From Patescibacteria group bacterium (GTDB taxonomy: Bacteria; Patescibacteriota; Patescibacteriia; Patescibacteriales; UBA12465), in NCBI GenBank assembly GCA_028705215.1, contig JAQWDY010000006.1:1-45463 (forward strand): 45,463 nt of DNA. Direction: 5' to 3'. Under the pieces are notes generated by a model. That model had not been told where the DNA came from. It saw only the letters and a list, made by a program, of their open reading frames with translations, and did not search any database. Numbering within the stretch: the stretch's first letter is position 1; each line of letters begins with the position of its first letter. Positions 39,946 to 45,463 of this stretch are shown piece after piece. A program made the translations under genes and the position numbers.

Positions 39946-42675
39946 TTATTTTCCACAACACTTCTTATATTTCTTGCCACTCCCACAGGGACAAGGATCG
40001 TTGCGACCAACTTTTTCCCCAGCTTCGTTTTTTACTTTCTCAGTCACCAGGTCAACCGTATTACGAGCGCCAGCTTGTTTTTGCATTTCTTTTTGCGCGC
40101 CGGTAAATTGCAAATTTTTTGCTTGCTTATTAGCAAAAGTTGCCAGCGCGTTGGCATGTTCTTGGCGTTTTGTTGCCTGAGCTAGACCTTCACCGGTTTT
40201 AAAAATTGAATAAGCAACATTTTTATTAATCAATCCCAAAAGTTCATGATATAAACGAAATGATTCTTTCTTATATTCAACCAGCGGATCTCTTTGGCCA
40301 TAACCTCTTAAACCAATACCGCGACGCAAATAATCGATAGTCTCAAGATGTTCTACCCATAATTGATCTATACTTCTTATTAGAATTCCTTTTTCAACAT
40401 CTTCAAATTTTAAATTAGCGGCAGTAAATAATTCTTTTAAATTTTGATATTTCTTATTAATTTCTTCTTTTAAGAAAGTAGTTAACTTATTTCTTACCTC
40501 CTCATTTTTTCCACCCTCGCTGACTATCTTTTCTAAATCTGATTTTAAATTCTCACTAGCAGAGAAAACAGTGCGCATAGTTTCATAAATTTCGGCAATA
40601 TTCCAATCTTTACTGTTTTCTGCCGCGCTATGAAAAGTTACAACACTAGTTATTTCCTCATAAACCATATCTAATATAATATCTGATAAGGTCTTTTCTC
40701 CTTCTTTATTCTCTTCCTTTTCACTAATTTCAATAATTTCACGCCGTCTGTTATAAATAGCTGTTCTTTGCTTATTGATAACATCATCATACTCAACTAA
40801 GTGCTTTCTCATATCAAAGTTATTACCTTCTACTTTCTTCTGCGCACTTTCAATTGAGTTAGAGATAATTTTATTTTCAATAGGCATATCAGCCGGAACT
40901 TTAAGCGTATTCATTAAGCTTTTCATCCTATCACCACCAAAAATACGCATCAAGTCATCATCGGTGGAAACATAAAATTGAGATGAACCCGGATCACCCT
41001 GACGCCCAGCTCGACCACGTAACTGATTATCAATTCTTCTTGATTCATGACGCTCAGTACCAATAACATGTAAGCCCCCTAATTCACGCACTGCCTCTTG
41101 TTCTGCCTTATCTGGCGGATTACCACCTAGGATAATATCAACTCCACGACCAGCCATATTAGTCGCTAAAGTTATCGCCCCCCGACGTCCCGCCTGAGCA
41201 ATAATTTGTGCTTCTTTAAGATGATTTTTCGCATTTAACATTTCCGGACGCAAGCCTTCGCGCGCCATCATTTCCGTTAACTTTTCATTCTTTTCAATTG
41301 AAATTGTGCCAATTAAAACCGGTTGACCTAGCTCACTGCGACGCTTCACCTCTTTTATCACAGCTCTAAATTTATCATCCTCAGTTCTATATATTAAATC
41401 ATTTAAATCACGTCTGACATTGGGTTTATTGGTGGGAATAACAATAGTGTCAAGATTATATATCTTATGAAACTCTTCTGCTTCGGTCGCAGCCGTACCG
41501 GTCATACCTGATAACTTCTTATACATTCTAAATAAATTCTGGAAAGTAATAGTTGCCATAGTCTGAGACTCCTTCTTTACCTCCACCCCTTCTTTGGCTT
41601 CAATTGCTTGGTGCAGACCTTCGCTATAGCGTCTGCCTGGCATTAAACGACCGGTAAATTCATCAACGATTATAATCTCACCATCTTTAACCACGTAATC
41701 TTTATCTTTCTTGAATAAAACTCTTGCCTTAAGGGCCTGTTCTAAATGATGTACTTCTTTGACCCCACCTTCAACATAGATGTTGCCCATGCCCAGTATT
41801 TTCTCCACCCTAGCAATTCCCGCTTCAGTTAAAGTGGCAGCCTTCATTTTTTCATCAACATTATAATCCTCATCTTCTTTTAGCACCTCTACTATCCGAG
41901 AGAATTTAGCATATCTGTCCCCTGATTCTTCTGCTGGCGCAGAAATGATAAGAGGGGTTCTAGCTTCATCAATTAAAATAGAGTCAATTTCATCAACAAT
42001 CGCATAATGAAGTGGGCGCTGCACCATTTGGCTTAGAGAATAGACCATGTTATCACGCAGATAATCAAAACCAAATTCATTATTAGTACCATAGGTGATA
42101 TCACAGTAGTAGGCATCCCGACGTGGTATGCGACGAAAATTCTTTAATCTCTCATCAAACTGCTCTTCATCAGTATATTCAGGATCATAAATATAAGCGC
42201 TATCATGCACGATCACGCCAGTGGTTAAACCAAGAGCATAATAAACCGGTGCCATCCAACCAGCGCCAACCCGAGCTAAGTAATCATTAACTGTAATAAG
42301 GTGAGCCCCTTTTCCTTCAAGCGCATTTAAATACAGTGGCAAAGTTGCCACCAAGGTCTTGCCCTCACCAGTTTTCATTTCCGCGATTTCTCCTTGATGT
42401 AAAACAATGCCACCGATAAGCTGCACATCATAATGGCGTTGCCCTAAAATACGAGAAGAAGCCTCTCTGATTGCGGCAAAAGCAGAAGGCAATATATCAT
42501 CCAAGCTTTTTTCTTCCTTTAAAAGGGCTTTAAACTCATCTGTTTTTGCCCTTAACTGTTCGTTATCTAATTTCTTATAATCAGCTTCTAGCTGATTTAT
42601 TTCATCTATCTTTGGCTGCAAACTTTTTATTACTTTTTCGTTCGCATCAGGGAATAATCGACTAAAAAATTTCAT
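39946..42675 (-). CDS. secA: preprotein translocase ATPase SecA
   Basis: Motor that drives preproteins through SecYEG. 909 residues when started at the ATG at 42675 (MKFFSRLFPDANE); a TTG 27 nt further upstream would add a nonspecific hydrophobic start lying next to a leader hairpin. GQRHYDVQLIGGIVLHQGEIAEMKTGEGKTLVATL holds Walker A, YAIVDEIDSILIDEARTPLIIS holds Walker B, and TNMAGRGVDIILGG and RIDNQLRGRAGRQGDPGSSQFYVS are the second motor domain motifs. The C-terminal zinc tail NDPCPCGSGKKYKKCCG is complete. It follows a hpf terminator, so it is its own unit. Confidence 0.97.
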   Translation of the reverse strand: MKFFSRLFPDANEKVIKSLQPKIDEINQLEADYKKLDNEQLRAKTDEFKALLKEEKSLDDILPSAFAAIREASSRILGQRHYDVQLIGGIVLHQGEIAEMKTGEGKTLVATLPLYLNALEGKGAHLITVNDYLARVGAGWMAPVYYALGLTTGVIVHDSAYIYDPEYTDEEQFDERLKNFRRIPRRDAYYCDITYGTNNEFGFDYLRDNMVYSLSQMVQRPLHYAIVDEIDSILIDEARTPLIISAPAEESGDRYAKFSRIVEVLKEDEDYNVDEKMKAATLTEAGIARVEKILGMGNIYVEGGVKEVHHLEQALKARVLFKKDKDYVVKDGEIIIVDEFTGRLMPGRRYSEGLHQAIEAKEGVEVKKESQTMATITFQNLFRMYKKLSGMTGTAATEAEEFHKIYNLDTIVIPTNKPNVRRDLNDLIYRTEDDKFRAVIKEVKRRSELGQPVLIGTISIEKNEKLTEMMAREGLRPEMLNAKNHLKEAQIIAQAGRRGAITLATNMAGRGVDIILGGNPPDKAEQEAVRELGGLHVIGTERHESRRIDNQLRGRAGRQGDPGSSQFYVSTDDDLMRIFGGDRMKSLMNTLKVPADMPIENKIISNSIESAQKKVEGNNFDMRKHLVEYDDVINKQRTAIYNRRREIIEISEKEENKEGEKTLSDIILDMVYEEITSVVTFHSAAENSKDWNIAEIYETMRTVFSASENLKSDLEKIVSEGGKNEEVRNKLTTFLKEEINKKYQNLKELFTAANLKFEDVEKGILIRSIDQLWVEHLETIDYLRRGIGLRGYGQRDPLVEYKKESFRLYHELLGLINKNVAYSIFKTGEGLAQATKRQEHANALATFANKQAKNLQFTGAQKEMQKQAGARNTVDLVTEKVKNEAGEKVGRNDPCPCGSGKKYKKCCGK

Positions 42676-42700
42676 AATTTTAATAATTTTTATAATAAGC

Positions 42701-42725
42701 AAAAATACCGAAAAATCGGCCTTTT
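42701..42725 (-). other. hairpin with U-run in the secA leader
   Basis: On the minus strand AAAAGGCCGATTTTTCGG then TATTTTT: a short G+C stem (CCGA / TCGG) with a T4 loop, flanked by A-run and T-run arms. It lies between the secA promoter candidate and the ATG at 42675. Because hpf upstream already has a strong terminator, this could be an attenuator or translational element of secA. It is small and could be chance. Confidence 0.4.
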
Positions 42726-42746
42726 CTGAATTATTTAACTAATTCC

Positions 42747-42775
42747 AGTATAATACTTATTAAGATAAAAATAAA
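42747..42775 (-). promoter_or_regulatory. promoter candidate of secA
   Basis: On the minus strand TTTATT (42775-42770), 17 nt, TATACT (42752-42747). The -10 is good, the -35 weak. It lies after the hpf terminator and about 70 nt before the secA ATG. Confidence 0.4.
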
Positions 42776-42806
42776 TATTGACAAAAATCAAGTAATGTCC
42801 TTTTTT

Positions 42807-42843
42807 AAAAAAGGAGCCACTCCTTTCAGTTTGAAGTGACTCC
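42807..42843 (-). terminator. intrinsic terminator of hpf
   Basis: On the minus strand GGAGTCACT, a 13-nt loop, AGTGGCTCC and T6: a 9-bp stem with one G-T pair. It starts 16 nt after the hpf stop codon and is the strongest Rho-independent terminator in the window. Confidence 0.92.
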
Positions 42844-42858
42844 AGTAATTTTCTACTT

Positions 42859-43188
42859 CTATTTCTTCTTCTTCCGCTTATCTTCAATTTTTTCTTTTTG
42901 TTTTTTTATTACCAACTCAAGATGATCTCTTACCTTATCAATGGCTTTATACATATCACGCTCTGTTTTTTCCACTCGCAAGAGATTGCCAGGAATATCG
43001 ATGTTAGCTTCAGCCCGAAATATCTCACCCTTATTTTGCCCACCAACAGCCATTTCAATTTCAAAATCAAAGTTTATAACCTTTATAACATTACCAAAAT
43101 ACTTTTCTAAAACTATCATTTTATCCTCAATATAGGTTTTTAAAGCTGGGGTTAGGTCTAAATTAGAAGCTTTGATGTTGATGTGCAT
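42859..43188 (-). CDS. hpf: ribosome hibernation promoting factor, short form
   Basis: 109 residues. Beta-alpha fold protein that binds the 30S subunit at the mRNA and tRNA channel in stationary phase. It begins MHINIKASNLDLTPALKTYIEDKM, with the ALKTYIEDKMIVLEKYF helix, VINFDFEIEMAVGGQNKGEIFRAEANI and the Lys-rich C-terminus. It lacks the C-terminal dimerisation domain of the long form. It has its own promoter and terminator, making a single-gene unit, which fits growth-phase control. Confidence 0.93.
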   Translation of the reverse strand: MHINIKASNLDLTPALKTYIEDKMIVLEKYFGNVIKVINFDFEIEMAVGGQNKGEIFRAEANIDIPGNLLRVEKTERDMYKAIDKVRDHLELVIKKQKEKIEDKRKKKK

Positions 43189-43228
43189 ATATTTTTAAAT
43201 TAGTTAATTTTTTTATTCCTATATTTAT

Positions 43229-43237
43229 ATTATAGCA
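43229..43237 (-). promoter_or_regulatory. extended -10 promoter of hpf
   Basis: On the minus strand TGCTATAAT, a perfect extended -10 (TG at 43237-43236, TATAAT at 43234-43229). The -35 region (TTCCTT at 17 nt) is poor. It lies about 40 nt before the ATG at 43188 and after the rseP terminator. Confidence 0.75.
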
Positions 43238-43269
43238 TACTTTATCATCTTAAGGAAAAAATTAATTAC

Positions 43270-43300
43270 AAAAAAACTACCCTTATAAGGATAGTTTTTT
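43270..43300. terminator. intrinsic terminator after rseP
   Basis: On the minus strand AAAAAACTATCC, loop TTATAA, GGGTAG and T7: a stem of about 12 bp counting the A/T arms and one G-T pair. It starts 16 nt after the rseP stop. T-runs occur on both strands. Confidence 0.87.
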
Positions 43301-43316
43301 ATAGAACAATATAATA

Positions 43317-44477
43317 TTAAAATAACTTAATAACATCTTTATAGGTCACAAATAAAACCAAGGCAATAAGAAGCAGGAAGCCAATATTATGCGCGATTGC
43401 CTCAAAATCGCGTCGCACTGGCTTGCCTTTTACCTTCTCGATTAGAAGAAAAAGAATCCGTCCTCCATCTAAGGCTGGAAAGGGTAAAATATTAATCACC
43501 GCTAAATTAAGAGAAAGAAGAGCAATAAATTGCAACAGATAAACAAAGCCTAAACGCGCTGCTTGTCCGGTAATATTGGCAATACCAACCGGTCCAGCAA
43601 ATTCACCGGCAATTTTATCGCCTGTAAATAAATTAGCAATTAAGTCAAAGAAGGCAGTAAAAATCTCTCCTAACATCCAAACAGTGAGTTTTGCCCCCTC
43701 CCAGATAGCTGGAAAAAAGGGATAGCTAACTGTGCCAGCGGCCATAATACCAACCCCCATTACTCCCCTGCCCGCCTCATTAATCTCTGGAGTAATAGTT
43801 ACACTTTCTTCATTTTCACCTCTTTTAAGTAAAAGTTCAACTTCTTCCTGACCACTATTGCCCACTATATTTTGGACATCACTTTCCAGTCCCACTTCCT
43901 GGCCATCAATGCGCAAAATAAAATCTCCCGCCTGCAAGCCAGCCCTAGCTGCCGGCGAATCAGGCATAACTTCAATAATGGCTACACTCGCTTCGCTTAC
44001 CCGAGCATGACGATTTAAATCAGTCGTTGTCTGGGGCAAGCCCAACATATAACCAAGCGAAAATAAAAACCAGGCTAAGACAACATTCATCGTTACCCCC
44101 GCTGCTAAAATAGCAACCCGTTGCCAAATTTTCTTAGCACCAAAACTATCCGGCTCCACATTACCATTATCATTTTCTCCCTTAATACTTACAAAACCAC
44201 CAATTGGCAACCAATTTAGAGAATAAATTGTCGCCAAAGGTGCTGGCCGCAATGATTCGTCCTCATTTTTTTCCAAATCTTCATAAGTGGTCTTACCTAC
44301 AACCCTGCGCCACTTGCCTGCCTTATTTTTATAAAACCCCAAAGCTCGCGGCGGAAAACCAAAACCAAATTCATTAGCCCTAACACCAAAGCGACGAGCC
44401 AAGCAAAAATGGCCCAACTCATGAACAAAAACTAAAAGCGATAATACCGCAATAAATATAATAATTGTAATAATCAT
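43317..44477 (-). CDS. rseP: site-2 protease RseP, M50 family
   Basis: 386-residue intramembrane zinc protease. The first membrane helix carries VHELGH (His19, Glu20, His23) in LVFVHELGHFCLARRFGV; the last part has LNLAVINILPFPALDGGRILF with the LDG motif that provides the third ligand. A PDZ domain lies between (about 155-240; PDSPAARAGLQAGDFILRIDG). It cleaves membrane-anchored regulators or signal-peptide remnants. It sits 12 nt after frr and ends at a strong terminator. Confidence 0.95.
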   Translation of the reverse strand: MIITIIIFIAVLSLLVFVHELGHFCLARRFGVRANEFGFGFPPRALGFYKNKAGKWRRVVGKTTYEDLEKNEDESLRPAPLATIYSLNWLPIGGFVSIKGENDNGNVEPDSFGAKKIWQRVAILAAGVTMNVVLAWFLFSLGYMLGLPQTTTDLNRHARVSEASVAIIEVMPDSPAARAGLQAGDFILRIDGQEVGLESDVQNIVGNSGQEEVELLLKRGENEESVTITPEINEAGRGVMGVGIMAAGTVSYPFFPAIWEGAKLTVWMLGEIFTAFFDLIANLFTGDKIAGEFAGPVGIANITGQAARLGFVYLLQFIALLSLNLAVINILPFPALDGGRILFLLIEKVKGKPVRRDFEAIAHNIGFLLLIALVLFVTYKDVIKLF

Positions 44478-44489
44478 TTTTTGTAAAAA

Positions 44490-45044
44490 TTAAATTTCCA
44501 TTATATCCTTCTCTTTCTTGTCTCTTATCTCCTTTAACTCCTCATTTTTCTTGGCTGAGTATTCGTCCAACTCCTTAATGAAGCGAAATTTATCATCTTC
44601 AGAAATATTTTTTTCCTCAAAAGCGCCTTCAATTACGTTTTTCACACCTTCTCTCGCTTGTCGTAGATTAATACGCACTCGCTCCATTTTTTCATTCAGT
44701 TTTTTTACTAATTCCCGTCGGTTTTCTTCCGTTAGCGGTGGCACTGTTAAACGTATCTTATCACCATCATTTATCACCCCTAATCCTAAATTACTATCTA
44801 CAATTGCTTTCTCCACGCTTTTAATCACATTGCGATCAAAAGGACTAACAATAATATTGCGTGAATCAGCCACGCCAATTGAAGCGACCGCATTTAATGG
44901 GTTCAGTACCCCATAAGCTTCCACCTTAACCCCATCTAAAACAGCCGTATTAGCACGTCCCGTTCTAATAGTGGAAATTTCATTTTTAAAGAAAGCCATT
45001 ACTTTCTCAAAATCAATCTGCTTATCTTCTAAATATTGATTCAT
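44490..45044 (-). CDS. frr: ribosome recycling factor
   Basis: 184 residues, normal length. It splits post-termination ribosomes together with EF-G. Typical segments are FFKNEISTIRTGRANTAVLDGVKVEAYG, PFDRNVIKSVEKAI, SNLGLGVINDGDKIRLTVPPLTEENRRELVK and the C-terminal helix DKFRFIKELDEYSAKKNEELKEI. It lies between a partial repeat-protein gene and rseP. The leader AAAAGAAAAATAT before the ATG has only weak Shine-Dalgarno character. Confidence 0.97.
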   Translation of the reverse strand: MNQYLEDKQIDFEKVMAFFKNEISTIRTGRANTAVLDGVKVEAYGVLNPLNAVASIGVADSRNIIVSPFDRNVIKSVEKAIVDSNLGLGVINDGDKIRLTVPPLTEENRRELVKKLNEKMERVRINLRQAREGVKNVIEGAFEEKNISEDDKFRFIKELDEYSAKKNEELKEIRDKKEKDIMEI

Positions 45045-45058
45045 ATATTTTTCTTTTA

Positions 45059-45463
45059 TTATTTTAACTTAACTGTTCCTAAATATATATTATTCGGATT
45101 TTTAAAGTCAACTAGCAAGGCGCTTCCCGCTCGTGAGGTCGGCAGCTTTCGCGTTGTCCAGGTTACCCCGCCATCAGTAGAACGGAAAAAAGTAGTATTG
45201 GTAACATAGAAAATATTATCAGAATTGTTAGCATCAACTGCTAAGGAATTTATAACCGCATCTTTATCCGTGGGAATTAGCTTTAGCTTTTCCCAAGTAA
45301 TACCATTATCTGGTGAGCGTAAAATGGTTTGATTGGTGGCAATAAAAAGTTTGCCATCAGCACTAACAACAAAGTCACGAAAAGTGCGTCCCAGGTCATA
45401 GTCTCTTAAAACCGAATTAAGATCATTGAAATTTGAGACAGCGAAACTGCGCTCTAAGGAAAT
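45059..45463 (-). CDS. BNR/Asp-box repeat protein, C-terminal part (5' end outside window)
   Basis: The complement gives 134 residues to a TAA stop at 45061-45059, with the N-terminus beyond the window. Two Asp-box-type repeats are visible, SPDNGITWEKL and STDGGVTWTTR, spaced by about 40 residues, with FVVSADGKLFIAT and SLAVDANNSDNIFYVT strands between them. Such repeats build beta propellers in sialidase-, Ycf48- and VPS10-like proteins. It is probably exported, but no signal peptide can be seen in this fragment. The function is unknown. frr starts 14 nt after its stop codon. Confidence 0.8.
   Translation of the reverse strand: MSLERSFAVSNFNDLNSVLRDYDLGRTFRDFVVSADGKLFIATNQTILRSPDNGITWEKLKLIPTDKDAVINSLAVDANNSDNIFYVTNTTFFRSTDGGVTWTTRKLPTSRAGSALLVDFKNPNNIYLGTVKLK

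Noticed and set aside
39946-42702. Longer secA start at the TTG at 42702
   Set aside because: SecA proteins begin close to MKFFSRLF-type sequence; the extra residues lie next to the leader hairpin.
1-45463. CRISPR arrays, insertion sequences, tRNA, rRNA or other structured RNA genes
   Set aside because: Intergenic gaps are all under about 200 nt and none shows regular repeats, transposase genes, cloverleaf-type sequence or terminal inverted repeats.
1-45463. UGA recoding as in Gracilibacteria or SR1
   Set aside because: Core proteins read full length under the standard code, so there is no sign of in-frame UGA as Gly.

Overview
The window looks like chromosomal DNA from a member of the Candidate Phyla Radiation (Patescibacteria), probably a Parcubacteria-type lineage. 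This is inferred from low G+C, compact minus-strand operons, A/T-rich leaders with almost no Shine-Dalgarno motifs, an alanyl-tRNA synthetase that stops after its editing domain, a prolyl-tRNA synthetase without the large insertion domain, an RNA polymerase alpha subunit without the usual C-terminal DNA-binding domain, and a MurG whose first glycine loop carries Ser instead of His. I cannot name a species, and no rRNA or tRNA gene is present.

Layout. (1) Positions 1-4290, minus strand: a ribosomal/transcription operon infA-rpmJ-rpsM-rpsK-rpsD-rpoA-rplQ-rplM-rpsI, driven by a perfect-consensus promoter (TTGACA-17-TATAAT). A hairpin followed by a U-run lies between this promoter and the infA start codon, so the operon may be attenuated. 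(2) 4334-12345, minus: a small 3-TM membrane protein, mraY, ftsW, murG, murC, murB, then alaS. This is a shortened dcw-type cluster for lipid II synthesis and septal wall growth. (3) 12346-12427: a divergent promoter region. (4) 12428-16599, plus: a degenerate PilB/GspE-like ATPase lacking the Walker A lysine, a GT2 glycosyltransferase, a DUF2304 membrane protein and two GT4 glycosyltransferases, closed by a bidirectional terminator. (5) 16652-22013, minus: a UDP-glucuronate decarboxylase-like enzyme, a secreted subtilisin-like protease with a C-terminal repeat propeller, another GT4 enzyme and a first MreB. (6) 22062-33231, minus: a receiver-only response regulator, rfbB, a HIT protein, an rfbC-like cupin, a PfkB kinase, mreD, mreC, a second mreB, proS, ruvA, a U32 protein, htpX, a slipin-like SPFH protein and lemA. 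(7) 33297-42675, minus: ileS, tyrS and secA, interleaved with two accessory-type genes: a DUF4143 AAA ATPase directly upstream of ileS, and a Fic protein with its own strong promoter. (8) 42859-45463, minus: hpf, rseP, frr and a partial Asp-box repeat protein.

Together the genes cover translation and transcription, the lipid steps of peptidoglycan synthesis, two actin-like shape proteins with MreC/MreD, cell-surface glycan synthesis, protein export (SecA) and membrane proteolysis (RseP, HtpX). The parts most worth following up are the pseudo-ATPase at the head of the glycosyltransferase operon, the hairpin/U-run elements inside gene leaders, the Fic locus with an 11-bp-period direct repeat inside its promoter, and the DUF4143 gene sitting between a strong promoter and ileS. 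Genes are packed tightly; no gene-free stretch exceeds 300 bases.
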